Assembly: GCA_021018815.1 (NCBI GenBank)
Contig: JAITYX010000030.1
Location: 5,355,501 to 5,419,500 of the forward strand
Length of the DNA: 64,000 bases
DNA from: Talinum fruticosum
Taxonomy: Eukaryota > Streptophyta > Magnoliopsida > Caryophyllales > Talinaceae
Reading direction: 5' to 3'
In this document: positions 23,350 to 36,132 of the stretch, piece by piece
Layout: every line of letters starts with the position of its first letter
Numbering within the stretch: position 1 is the first letter of the stretch
Notes under the pieces: generated by a model
The model's database searches: none
What the model was told of the DNA's origin: nothing
The model's input: only the letters and a program-made list of their open reading frames with translations
Position numbers and translations under genes: made by a program

Positions 23350-24951
23350 CAAATACTCAAAAGTGAAATATTATTAAAAAAATTTTAAATCGGTAAGTAA
23401 ATACAATAAGCCATTTAACACAAAAGACATGTAAAATCAGTCTATGACATTGGTTTAAAATTCCGCAAAATTCGATCCGATTGAAATCCGAATTTCAATA
23501 AATGACGAAAATGTGATTAAAATAAATAAATGTGGGTATTAAGAAAAAGGGGGTATGGGTGTGAATTGATGGTAGTTTTAGGGACACGTGTGAGTAATGC
23601 TCTCGTCTGCATGGATGGTATGCAATTATTAGTGTCATGATTAAATGCAATCTCTCATCTCATCTCTCATATTCCATTCCATTCCATTCATCATTCATGT
23701 CTTTCCTCCTTGTTTGTTCCCTTTCTAGTTGCACAATTATTTATATATTCATTTTATTTATGATTTCTTTTATCCCCGTAAATATTTACAGTAAACGTCC
23801 TCTAATAACTCGTATTTTCGATGATTTAAACTTGTGTTCTTCTTTTTACTAGAGCGAAGTCGTTGCCACCTCAATCGTAATACTTTGTCGGTATATTTAA
23901 GTAACTTAATGACAACCTTCTAAAATTTAGATTGATAATATATTCAACATCTTGTGCTTTATCTAAATCGTCTATTCATCCAAGAACAAATTAAAGGTAT
24001 GCTAGGGAAAATTAATTATTTTTATTAATGGTTAATTGTTTTGAACTGGTCCCGCTTAGTTATTTCTTTAGCGATTAGTTGTCACCGGTTAGTGGTTAGT
24101 AGTTAATTATTGTTCAACTAGTGATTGGACATACATATATCCGGTGAATGTTGTTACTTAAGTAGCGGATTTATATCAAAATTGTTTAAAAACATATGAT
24201 GAATGGAAGGATTTTAGGAAATAAAAAGGAAAAATTTGGAAATATAAATGCAATCACAACGTAGTAGTTCTCAAACCTCTAGTTACTATGTGGACCGCTT
24301 AGTTAGTTAATTTTTTTAAATTAAGGTCTTTATTTATGTTATTAATGAGACTTCAAATTGAAAATATTTTATTTTATCTTCACAAACATTTATAAATTAT
24401 AATCCTCAAACTTTCTAATTAAAAACTTTTCCCTTTTCTTTTTTAAATAACTTTCTATCAAAGTACTGGATATATGACACATATATTTAGATCAATTAAA
24501 TAAAAGAAAACAAAAAAAGTTAAAAATAGAAAAAGAAAAAGGGGGTTTCTAAAAAGGAGTGAAAAAAAAACATAGGTCAAGGCTCCTTTAATTGATTTAT
24601 ACCGACTCTTCCTTTTAATAAATAGTCAAGCCCTTTGACAAGTGCTTGTGTTTTGTTTTTTGTTTTATTTTTATGGATTGGTCCCCTTGAATCAGTAGTA
24701 TACCATTCCCTAGACTTTTTCTTTATTTCCAATTTTTTTAAAAAAACTCCGTAATTCATTTTTTTGATTTTTGGGCCATATTACAAAAATAAAGTTAAAA
24801 ACCTAATCTACAAACCCAATTAGCCAGTGATATAAGAACGGCCCATCACGTGAATCAGGGTGTATTTACACCCCTGCCTGGTTGCCTTCCTATTCTTTTT
24901 TTATTTTTTATTTTTTAGAGCAAATTGACGGTAACAACAATTTCTAAAAGT
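23350..24951. other. Intergenic region, nothing recognised
   Basis: AT-rich sequence with a further short hAT-MITE-like patch near 24040-24140 (TTAGCGATTAGTTGTCACCG). No gene or RNA can be supported. Confidence 0.45.
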
Positions 24952-25095
24952 ACGTTCTTTTTAGCTGTAAGTAAGTACTCTAAGCTTTAAACTGAGTATA
25001 AGAACTTGTAAATTAGTTTTAAAATTAGTTGCACGTAAAAATCTTAAATAATTGTAAAGAGTTGTAAGTTATAATCTTACAGGTAAAAAGAACAT
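24952..25095. mobile_element. Short TIR element with TTACA units, copy 3
   Basis: The 144-bp element has 20-bp terminal inverted repeats, ACGTTCTTTTTAGCTGTAAG at the left and CTTACAGGTAAAAAGAACAT at the right, pairing at 18 of 20 positions. Read on the minus strand, the interior begins with 10-bp units (ACTTACAACT, CTTTACAATT, ATTTAAGATT), linking it to 19030-19216. Confidence 0.65.
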
Positions 25096-28000
25096 GATTC
25101 TTGAATTATCGAGGCTAAGATTGTTAAAATGTTTAACAATACAAAGCGGGTGAGTTTGTATAAACATAAAAGGGAGTAATAGTATGGTAGGAAGTTAATC
25201 GTAGCTAGACAGGTCAATTACCAGTAGCTGTTGTTGAGTTCAAGTTCAGCCATTAATGAGACACAATTTTTGGACCTTGAAACTTGTGGAATTAACACAC
25301 ACAGAATAGTGAATTACAGAAGAAATAAAATATATATGTGGGAGAAGAGAAAGACCCTTGACTTTGGCTAACAAGCTAGGGACAATTCAAAAGGATGAGA
25401 GCTACAAATCAGAGAATCACCAGTCCATACCAGCATACTCTCTCTCTCTGGGTAGCAGCATTGACACATTCTCTCTCTCCCCCCCACCCCTCTCTCTGGG
25501 CCTCTGATCCATCCCTATCTGTTGAACATGCAAGTATGTTGCTGTATGTGTATGTACATTTCAGAAATCAGAATGTCAATCAAATTATTTAATAATCATT
25601 ACATTATGATCATCATATATCTATCTATACATATATATATATATATATGGAGTCAGAAATCCTTGGTCCAACCCTAACCCTACTTTACACTTGTCACGAT
25701 CCTGTCCAATTGCTTTGAAACTGCCAGTGTCAGCCGTCAGATCACATTCAAGGCCCCTCTGAAATCTCATCTCAACATTGTTTTTTTTGCTGTCTTGGGG
25801 AAACATCACCTGCATCTACTCTGACTTTTTTTGTTTTTGACGTTTTTTATTTATTTTCTGGTAATATTATTATTTATTTTTTACAGCCTTGTTTTCACAC
25901 AAATGGTGATAAATCACACTGACTTGAGTAGCTCGAGGACGTTGCATGAAAAAGTTGTACTCTGAGACTGAATTAGGGCAGATGGCCCCACCTTGTGTAA
26001 AGTTTTCTGCAACTTTCTTAGCTTCCTTTTCTTTTATTAATTAAAAATAATTCAGGAATTATTTTTGTTTTTTCTTTTGGCATGCAAAGTTGAGGTATTG
26101 ATTAATTATATATATATCTTCTAAGAGTTATTATAAGACAAATTTCGTTAGAGATGACTTTTTAAAAGTTTTAATATAACTAATAACTTATACGTATTAG
26201 AGCTACTTTTTAATTTGAAAATGACTAATAATTTATAAGAGTTGACTTTTATTAAAGTTATCCCTAAATAAATTATTATTATTATTCACCCTCTGTACAT
26301 TTAAAGTTATCGTAAAAATTTCTATCTTATAGCAATTTTTAAATTAGATGATATTACATAAGAACTACTATTCTTAGAAAATCAAAAAGTCCTTGACATT
26401 ATATTATTACTTAATATTTTGACTGGGGTGGGGGGATGTCTTTCTTTTCTAGATGGTGGGAGTCCTGCTTTTAATTAAGGCCAATTTGGGCAACAAGGCC
26501 AATCTGGTTATGTATTGGATAGGCCTGCTTTAATGGGCTTTAATAATTAATATGCCCAATCACTTAAAAACAAATACCCTAATTAGTATTATATTTTAAA
26601 ATTAGCTGGCAATTAAGTAGTTGAATTATGTCCTATTTATAAAATATAAAAATAAAAAAAAAGAAGGTGAATTATTTGCCATAAAAAAGAAATAATGCTA
26701 CTAATCTTTATCTAAAACTCTAATGCAATTATTATTCTCCTCTCTCAAAAAACCATAACTAGTTCACGTGTAATCATGTCCTCCATTTACTTTAATAAGG
26801 GGTTGCTATCAGCCATAATTGCTCATAGTAAGTCACAATTCTCGTGTTTTTTAAAAGTTTATTTAATGTTAAGTTATTTATTAGTTTTCTTATATCTTTT
26901 TTCCATAAATTTTCTCTATTGATTTTTGAGAGTTTAATTGTTTATTTTTCATCATCATTATTAGTGTGAGTTTGGTTGTTCTCATCTCTTGATGTGAGTT
27001 CGGGTCATCACCTTTTATGTGATATATCGTAGATTTGGAGATTTGAAAGTGATTTTTTTGTTGACGGTGATTAATTATCGTATTTCATGCGCTTATTTTG
27101 ATTAAGGAATAAAAATTAACAATGGAATTTCATGTAGTTATACTATTTCAACCTTTCTTTTAGCGTAATCTATCGTCATGTGAGATAGATATATGCTTCA
27201 ACGAATTAAAGTGTAGTTCACCAATATTTGGGAAAGACGTGTTGACCTTGAAAATGCAGTTGGTAACAAGAAAAATGCTACAAGTTTAGAGTCCGTCGTC
27301 AGTATACTACCATTAAGCTTTTGGAGTTGAGGATTTATTTTGATGTTTTAAATATACTTTGTTTTGAACATTTTATTGTATATACAATATGACTTTTTAT
27401 TAATGAATTTTTCCCTTTTATTATTAAAAATGTTTATCTAATTTTTTATTAAAAATATGTCATGTAGCGATCATAAATCTTATTCTTTGAATGAAGCTAT
27501 TAATGCCCAAAAAAATTTACAGTAGCATAATGGTGAAGGCTTTGAATATTTATTTTTAGTAAAAAATAAAATGCGAAGAAATTAAATTAATGGAAGAATG
27601 ACAAAAGAGAAGAAAGGAGATTGGGGTTTAAACTTGAAGAAGTCAGGCGCATATTCTGATCTGAAATCCAGGCGAGATTCCCGCGGGGTTGCAAATTTAC
27701 CTTCTTCTTCTACTACTTGGGTAATTCTTTCAATCCAATATTTCATCTTTGACCATAAATTTTCTGCGTCAATCCCAACTTTTCTGAACCCGAAAAGAAT
27801 TAAAACGCATAAGAGTCTACTTATCGGTTCTAATTATAATTACACATTTTATAAATATGGTAATTTGACACTCAATTAGGTACGTACAAGCTATAATTTA
27901 GCTATGTCTTTTTTTTTATTATTATAGTAAGTACGACGATCATTAGTTAGTCTTTTTATCAAATGTTCTACCTATGTTATCATCGGTAAATATACATGAG

Positions 28001-28516
28001 AATTTTTACGAGATAAATTTTGAAAGGCAGAAGAAGAGGAGAAGGAGAGAGAGAAAGGGGAAGTAGGAGCAAATGATTTTGTAATCCATTGCTTCATGAT
28101 TGACCCTTCCCTGACCAAGGAGAGAGAGAGAGAGAGAGAGGATATTGTGCTTTCACATCAAGCTACGGTGCAGCATAGGAATAGAAATGAAAAATGTAGG
28201 GTAGCTAGGGAAGAATTGAAAGCCACACTGTCCCTTAATAAGGGCAGGCAGTCTTCTCTTATGTCCTTGTCACCCCTCCCTTTCCCTACCCTTCCCGCCA
28301 TTTAAGGTCACCTCCCGAGAATTTCTCCTCCTTTTTTTCTATTTTTTAGTATTTTTCTAGCCCTAGTATATAAATATTTTTAAACCCTTTTTGTTTTCTT
28401 TCATTCTTTTTTTCCCACAACTACAAATAGTACTTTTACCACATGCATAAATGTGTGTAAGTAGGGTGGTCACACAACTACACAATGGATTTGCCTTTGG
28501 CGTTTCCTTGTTTTGG

Positions 28517-28522
<6 letters not shown>
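25096..28522. other. Intergenic region, no gene recognised
   Basis: It holds CT-rich DNA at 25438-25500, a TA tract at 25630-25648 and an AG run at 28121-28140. Low-complexity open frames are present (27598-27879, 28096-28305), but none resembles a known protein. I looked at the patch around 28010-28320 as a possible RNA gene and found no convincing fold. Confidence 0.45.

Positions 28523-28571
<49 letters not shown>
28523..28571. repeat. (TA)n microsatellite
   Basis: This is an uninterrupted TA tract of about 48 bp. Confidence 0.95.
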
Positions 28572-28573
<2 letters not shown>

Positions 28574-28886
28574 ATCTAATTACTCTATATTATTGTCATA
28601 ACCAAAATAATTACTTATTCAATGACAATTACTCTGTAGTTAACAATTTACTCAAAACAATTTACAATGAAATATTTAGAGGCTAATTAGCTTTTATAGT
28701 TATATATAGTTTTTGAGGTGTTCTTTTAATAGAGTAGTCTAATTTGTTGATATTACTAAGTGTTGTACATCTTTAATATGCTCATTTCTTTTCAAAATCG
28801 ATCTCTTAAAACATTAAAAAATTATGTTTTTTTACTTTTATCCAGGTCGAAAATAAGATATTTGATCCATAAAAATTATTTTAAAA

Positions 28887-28887
<1 letters not shown>

Positions 28888-28940
<53 letters not shown>
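28888..28940. repeat. (TA)n microsatellite
   Basis: This is an uninterrupted TA tract of about 53 bp. Confidence 0.95.
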
Positions 28941-28942
<2 letters not shown>

Positions 28943-29569
28943 TAGGTGGACTTAACTAACTTTGCCTCTATCACATGGGTATCCCATAGACTTTCATAAG
29001 GTAAGTGAAGCGATACCAAAGTACATATAAAGACTTTAAAATTGAACCCACCACAAATAATTTTATAAACGGTTAAAGTTGAAGAAGTTAGGGCTCGAAC
29101 ACAGGAGGAGAATGTGGAAAAACACCCGTACATATGGGAAAAAAGGCTCTATAACTATAAACACGAGTACGTGAGCGTTATATTGGCTTAGAAAACAACA
29201 GGTAATAACCATTGAGAATGCAAGGCTAGTCAAGATATCAAATGTTGTTGACATGAGATAGAAAAGTTTTTATTATATTGTTAGCTATGCAATAGCTACT
29301 TGTGCAACATATTATTCTGAAAATTAAAATAGATAATCTAAATATGGACCTTTGAAATTTCTGTTAGGCCGAAAACTTTTTAAAAGCAAAGAAAACAAAC
29401 CAATAATTGATTCAATTAACACATATAAAGTTTTCTTCATTTTCTGACTTTTTAAAAGTTCATGTCTATTAGAAAATTTTCATAGATAAAACGTGTTTAA
29501 TATTGGCTTAATCAAGGTTGTTAATATTTTCATAGATAGCCCGGGAGAAAGTTCATGTCTAGTTATAAA

Positions 29570-29890
29570 TCGAGATTTCAGTTAAAATCGATGGAGGGCG
29601 GTTAAAATCGGAATAATCGGATCGAAAATTGTAAAACTCTAATATTTTGTTTGTAATAGTCAAAATATTTTTATAAGAATAAAAATCTTAGAATACATTC
29701 ATAAAGGTTTATATAAATTCAATTCAATTATACTTTGTCGAAGATTTAGATACAAAATAATGTTGTCGTAATAAATTCTCAAAGTTAATTATGTATGAGC
29801 ACTTTTATTAGGTTGTTTAGGATTGTGGATCTCATATCGTAAGATTGTACAATCATATCGATTCCACTACATAGTTTTGGAACTAACTTA
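29570..29890 (-). repeat. Dispersed repeat, copy 2 (inverted relative to 10440-10860)
   Basis: The reverse complement shares the TTGAATTGAATTTATATAA block and the AGATTTTTATTCTTATAA block with 10613-10760, in the same order and similar spacing. Confidence 0.55.
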
Positions 29891-29914
29891 GGGCCTTAAG
29901 ATTCTACACAAATT

Positions 29915-31427
29915 CTTGTATGAGACCGTCTCACGATAACTTATCGTGAGATGGTTTACGTGGTAAATTTTTTAAAAAAATATTTTGCCAGTTGAAATAG
30001 AGAGTGAAACACACTCTCTCTTTCCAAAACCTAAAAAATAAAAAATGAAAGCTTCCTCCTTTTTCAAAATTCTTCCCCTCAACCCTAATCATACTCCAAC
30101 TCTTCAAGGTTTCCTTCAAGCACACGTCCATCTTCATCCTCATGTGATTCAATCAAACTGTAAGTTTACTTCTATGATTCTAATTCACGATTATCAACTA
30201 CTAGTGGACCCTTGACGTGTGTTTCAAAGCAAAGGCTCCATGGAATTTTCCATAGGTTCTTGATTTTCAACTTCAACAACCATACTCATACATGTAAAAC
30301 AAAATTAGTCATATAGTGATATATTAAATAGTAACAGACTTGGCAAATAATAATAATATAAACAGTCATACATCCAAAACATTATTATTCATATACTAAC
30401 ATGTACATGAAATAGAGGAGGGTCACAAATTATTAGTCATCCATTGTTAATATTATTAGTCATATATATGCATTTTCCGCTCAACAACGTTGAGTATTAT
30501 TAGTCACCAAACCATAATATTATTAGTCACCTTATAATTGTTCTAATTCATCATAAATTATCATACATGTAATCTATTAGTCATGTACTCGACATATTAA
30601 ACAAATAGTCACACATGACAATTGTACTCGAGTCACACATGATTTTCTATTAATACTCACATATGAAATATATTATTAGTCATACACTATTATATTAAAT
30701 AACGTAAATAGTTCCAAATATAATTAGTTACTCATACATAATATTATTAGTCTCATAAATACTGTTATAAGAACCACAATTAGTTTATATTATACGCATT
30801 CATCATAAATGGTAATGCATACAAGCTATTAATAGTAGTATTAATGATAATCGAATATTTTAAAAAGTTAGTATTCATAAAATATTAGGGTTTATAAAAC
30901 CAAAATTGGAATATCTTTACCTCTTTCTTCCACAAATTCTTCCATTAGTATGCTCGATACCACTACGACCATTTCCATCGCAAATAATGAACGATGAACC
31001 AATATATTATCGCCGATGGACAAATATTTTCACAAAAACGATAACGATTACAGCGATAAATTCAAACACAAGATCGTGAACATCTAACGATGATGCAACG
31101 ATAGAAGTAGAAAGTTGAAAGATGATGAAATGATAGAAGTAGAAAGTAGAAAGATGATGCAACAATGAACGACGAACAAAAAATGAATGAATTTTTTATT
31201 AATGGTAAACAGAAGATGACCAAAAGATGAACCATGAATGTAAGGAGAAAGAAGGGCAAAAGGAGATAATGGTGATGGCGAAGAAGTTTAGCAAGACATA
31301 AACTCTCCTTCAGTCAAATACGCGTTTGAACTTCACTCTCCCGTGAATGTGCGTGGGGTTATCAATGTTTTGGCTGATGTGGCATCCCCATCTCACGATA
31401 AGTTAACGTGAGACGGTCTCACACAAG
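29915..31427. mobile_element. 1.5-kb non-coding DNA element with 40-bp terminal inverted repeats
   Basis: The left end (29915-29954, starting CTTGTATGAGACCGTCTCAC) and the right end (31388-31427) pair at 38 of 40 positions. Each end is itself palindromic: TGAGACCGTCTCA at 29921-29933 and TCACGATAA-C-TTATCGTGA at 29931-29949. The trinucleotide ATT flanks both ends and may be the target duplication. The interior has no transposase; it contains a TATTAGTCA-rich array. TGAGACSGTCTCA ends recur widely in eudicot genomes. The superfamily cannot be decided from this copy alone. Confidence 0.7.
30304..30760. repeat. Array of TATTAGTCA-like motifs inside the TIR element
   Basis: At least eight copies of TAGTCA, mostly as TATTAGTCAY, occur at irregular 20-50 bp spacing in AT-rich DNA, with variants such as AGTCACACAT. 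They all point the same way. Confidence 0.6.
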
Positions 31428-34400
31428 ATTTATCGAAGATTCTAATGAGTATAGTATTTTTAGAGAGTTTGTAAATTATAAATTGTAGAATCATAAGATT
31501 TGAATCGGGAGTTTAATAATTATCGGTTTAATGTGGAAAGTATAAAAGTTAATTTCAGTAGTAACATTTGAAGTAGAGTATTTAATATTTTCGTAAAGTA
31601 AACACACTACTTTTTTAATCCGCAAAAAAAAAAAGTTTCATCTAACTTTTTGAAATGTTTATAGAATTATATTGTATGCCAATTTGAGTTTATGAATCAC
31701 CTTAGTAAGAGTTTTATGTAACATTCTCCACAACCAATATAGCTAAGATATGTAAAACTTATTTATTATAGTTCTATGATATTAAACGTCAAAAGGTTGG
31801 CCCTTACCTGAATCCAAGTGATACTAACTCAAACTCATATTCAAATTACGGTTTAAAATAACGCTAATCTTTTTAATAAGGCAAGTTAATTAGACCAAAC
31901 ATGAATCAAGTTAACATAACACAAACCTAAAAAACCCAATTATATACATTCTTGGGCAATCTTTCTAATATGTTTCTCCTCAATCACATGTAAAACTTCC
32001 CACGTAGTTGTCCGTCCTATGAGTAGTCAAAGCCAAACATGTTGTTCAACTGTAAAGTTCTTACATAATAATTTATGAACTCCCTAAAAAAAAGGTACAT
32101 TTTGTGTTTATTAGGTTAGGCCCTATTTTAAGGTACCTAGTGAATATTAACATGCCTGAGGAAAGGACATGTCAAAGCCCAAGCCTAGGATCATCAACCA
32201 ACCATGTAACTCCAACATAAAGTTGGAATTTTGCAACCCCTGGGATCGAACCCGGGAGGCAAGGGTGGAAGATAAAGGAGCTAGCCCGTTGCATTTCACC
32301 TCTTTTAGAGCATACTTTAACCATACTTTGGAGTGTACGCCCCTATCTAACTGAATAGGCTCTTTCATTAGGTTTATACCTACAGAATGTGTATTAACCA
32401 TTAACCATCCCAAGAATTACGAGGGACAAGTAATTTTTGGCAAACAGTGGAGTTTTAAAAGTGAAAATCATGGCCTGATGATCAAAGTGGCAGGACACAG
32501 TTGTTCTGAGTAGTATACATCACAGAATAATAATAATCTTGGCAGTTGGGAATTAAATACCACTATTACCTGACAATTATTATTATTGTAAGGGATGGCT
32601 CATCATAACAGAAACAAACTCTCTCTTTCCAGTTTGTTGGTTGGTAAACTCCTCTCTTTCTCCCTCCCTCTGAAATTTAATTCACTCACCTATCATTATC
32701 TAACTTGCTTGAAAATGACACTCCCTACTCAGTGTGAGAGTGCAAGAGAGAATATTGCCCACCAAACTAGATTTACTACCCTTCAAGTTAACACGAGTCA
32801 TTAACTTCGATCAACAATAACACTCAGTGTAAATCCCGTGATTTGAATAGGGTCGGAAAAGATCGAACAAATCGAGATATTAATATACAACAGTGGATAA
32901 GCAAATATGCGACATATACTTAACATCTCAACCCTCTAGTTGGTTGTCAAATTCAAGATCAAAAGAGATAGAAACCAACATTATTTCAGAAAACTGCTGT
33001 ACCCTTTTTCTGACAATTATTTTTCCTACTTTTTTCAACTGTACATGAGTGCCTCTTTTCTCTATCTTTTTTTTTTAATTATTTTTAATAGGGATACTCT
33101 TTAAAATTTTAAAAAGAAAAGAAAAAAGGTATTTAACAAAAGGGGAGGACTGAAATATGAATGATTCATTCATAATGAGCTGCTTTTAATGTGATAGTGG
33201 AGAGGGGCAGTGATGTGACAAATCAGAGAGTGTGCATTTTCTTATGTGGAGGTATTTATGTTTGCTTGGCCCCTTCACTCATTTCAACCCTCCATTGAAG
33301 TCTCAAAGTTCAAAATGAAGGACCCCCTTTTGCTTTTCCTTCTCTATCATGCTGGGATCCATTCATTTTATCCCATTTGATTATCTTCTTTTTGTTATTC
33401 TGAAAAAAAAATGATATCTGAAAATGTTTTTAATCAGGCATAGAGAAGAACTTATTTTCACTGACACAGTTTCTTCCAAAATTTATCATTAAATAAAACA
33501 AAAATATTAAAATTACACCCAAATTTTACTGTGAGAGACAGTTTCATCTAATAGAGATCACCTCCCCCTATCTCTGTTCTCTTTCTTAGCCTCATGATAT
33601 TCACTTGATCGATGGTCAGCAGATCCTACCATGGTGTCATCCCGTGTGTTAGGATTGCTCGTAGATTCCTTCGTTCACTCATTCATATTGAATGATCCTT
33701 TAACGATAAAAGCTGACGCTTTCTGGTTGACATATAATATGGGAAATGATATGCGTCTTTACTTAAAAACTATATTACCATGCATTAAATAAACAAAGAA
33801 TAGTACAATTAAGTAACAGAGTTGTATTACAACTTATAAATTATGTAAAATTATTTTTTTACCCATAATTTTATCATATTTAAAAAAATTATGCGTATGA
33901 CTCATAATCTGGGTATGGTTATAATTAAAACTTTAAAACTTTACATTCGTAAGGTCATTTTAGATCCTAAAATACACTAATATGAATTAAGGTAAGACAT
34001 ATAAGATTGACTTGAAGCAAGACAGATATCATTTATCAACTAACATATTCTTGAGTAGCATATGACGAAAATTTATCGTGAGACATCAACGTAGCAGTAT
34101 CACATCAGTCAAATACTAACTGTTACAAGCCATACAAATTGCAGTTTCAATATCATACTCCCGGAGCATGTCACAAATTTACATTAAAAATGTAATATAT
34201 ACAAATACAAGCTTAATATATACATATATGTATATATATATACACACACACACGTAACAATGGGAGCTAATACGAGGCAGACTCACTCTAAAATTTCCTC
34301 ATTTTTTATTCGAGAAAAACAAAATAAAAGACGAGGTAGTAATATCAAATAATGGGCTTCACGACCCAAATGAAAATTAGAAATGCTTCCTTGATAGACT

Positions 34401-35654
34401 ATGTTGGTAAAAGATTGAGCCCAGGCCCACAATTTAGGCAGAACAAGACGCTCTCAGAGCCCAAGTAATTTTCTGAACTTTCAAATACCTATTTAGGCTG
34501 TGTTTGGAAGTTCAAATTTTTGTTAGAAAGAAAATTAGAAGGAAAAATGGCTGAGACCAGGCCAATTTCCTTTTCCAGTCACCTTTCATTAAGTTCATTC
34601 CTTTTTTACTTTACTTAATCCACGTATATACACAAAATTCAATTTTATTTATTTTTTTGCGTCAATTTTCTTTTCACTAAATTTCTAGGTCCAAACATAC
34701 ATTTAGGCTTCATGCACGTATGAGAGTTATCTGCTTATATCTATTTATCTTTTGGCAATTAATTATCAAAAAAATTGATAAAGTATTCGTTTACGTATAC
34801 ATAGTAGTACCTAGTGAAGTAATTTTATTTTTTTTATAAAAATACGGGGAAAAAAAGGAAGAGGAAGGAAAGGGGGATTATTATGTATACATACATTAAA
34901 AATACCGTAAGATGATCGGTACTAGTAGCCTATATTATTGTACATCTTTGTATATGCATTTAACGACTTCGGTATTAATTAAATTTTTATTAGTGTGCTA
35001 AGATATAAATTCAAATTTCTTTTCTACAACATCTAACAAAAATTTTGGAGGTGAAGTTTGAAGTACACATAGGTGGAACGAAGCATTACACAGCTTAAAA
35101 CAAGGTATGTTGAATTTGCTGAGACATAAATCAAGTCCAAAATTTTCTGGCCCAAAAAACTGAGCCCATATTTTATAAGCGTGGGTAGTATATATACTTA
35201 TGGGCCTCTAGATTTAATTCTTCACCATTTATAGATATACTTGGAGATTGACGAATTACATTGATACTAAAACAGCCAAAACGCTAAGAAAAAAGGTATG
35301 ATAAAGGAAATTGAGTTTTTTTTTCCAGGTTAAGTATAAAATATATTTAATCCTTCTCTTACGAGTTTTATCTATGCTATCATATGTAAGGATACATATA
35401 AGATCCTGGGTAGGGAGGGGATGAAATGGTATCGATAGATCTTAGTATACATCCCAGTTTGGTCATTCAACTAGTTGTCATATTTTAGTCTTTAAAAATG
35501 TGCCTAATAGAGATACTGGAAAACAATGGAAGCATAACTTTGATATTCTAAACTAGTGGCTGAATTTTTCATGGAATATGAATGTTACTCAAGACTAACT
35601 TGAATGCTTCATAATTAATAATGTGTGAAAAAGAAACAGCAGATTCGACAGCAA
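31428..35654. other. Intergenic region, no gene recognised
   Basis: AT-rich throughout. The only notable items are a tRNA-promoter-like patch near 32225-32300 and mixed TA/CA repeats at 34215-34252. No protein gene can be supported. Confidence 0.5.
32225..32300 (-). repeat. tRNA-like patch with a Pol III B-box-like sequence
   Basis: The minus strand reads CTCCCGGGTTCGATCCCAGG, which contains GGTTCGATCCC, a good match to a Pol III B box with self-complementary flanks like a T-arm. A full cloverleaf is not present and no clear A box is seen upstream. It could be a tRNA-derived SINE remnant. Confidence 0.3.
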
Positions 35655-35727
35655 GGGGATGTAGCTCAGATGGTAGAGCGCTCGCTTAGCATGCGAGAGG
35701 TACGGGGATCGATACCCCGCATCTCCA
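35655..35727 (+). tRNA. tRNA-Ala (anticodon AGC)
   Basis: The 73-nt gene folds into a standard cloverleaf. The acceptor stem GGGGATG pairs with CATCTCC, the anticodon arm is CTCGC-TTAGCAT-GCGAG with anticodon AGC, and the T arm is CGGGG-ATCGATA-CCCCG, followed by discriminator A. It has no intron. It is identical to the copy at 57536-57608. Confidence 0.97.
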
Positions 35728-35728
35728 C

Positions 35729-35733
35729 TTTTT
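35729..35733 (+). terminator. Pol III T-run terminator after tRNA-Ala
   Basis: Five T residues start two bases after the discriminator, as expected for RNA polymerase III termination. Confidence 0.8.
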
Positions 35734-36132
35734 AAGGGTTTTGGGATTTGCTTTTCTTTTCCCTTTTTTTTATGAAAGCTTTTCTTTTTTAATAATTGGA
35801 TCAATTACTAATGGTCAACCAAATTAATTAAGCAATTTAATATTACTTCCAACTATTCACTCCATTGAGATTTTGATTTTGAGACAGAAAATACAAATTT
35901 GAGACCAAAAACAAATGTTTTTGTTTATCTTCCAACTAATTTTCTTTTCCTTTCAATAACGTAGAGTCTGAAAAAGAAGAATACATATGATTTATTACGA
36001 ACCTGTCTTATTCGATCATATAATTTAATGACCAAAATGTATTATGATCACTTAAAACATGCACAAAATAGAAGAGAAAAATCGAGGAAATACATAGTAG
36101 TACGCATTCATATTGTCTTATGCTATACATAA

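Noticed and set aside
28010..28320. Possible microRNA precursor
   Set aside because: I compared the sequence by eye with the conserved plant miRNAs I know and found no match and no convincing long stem.
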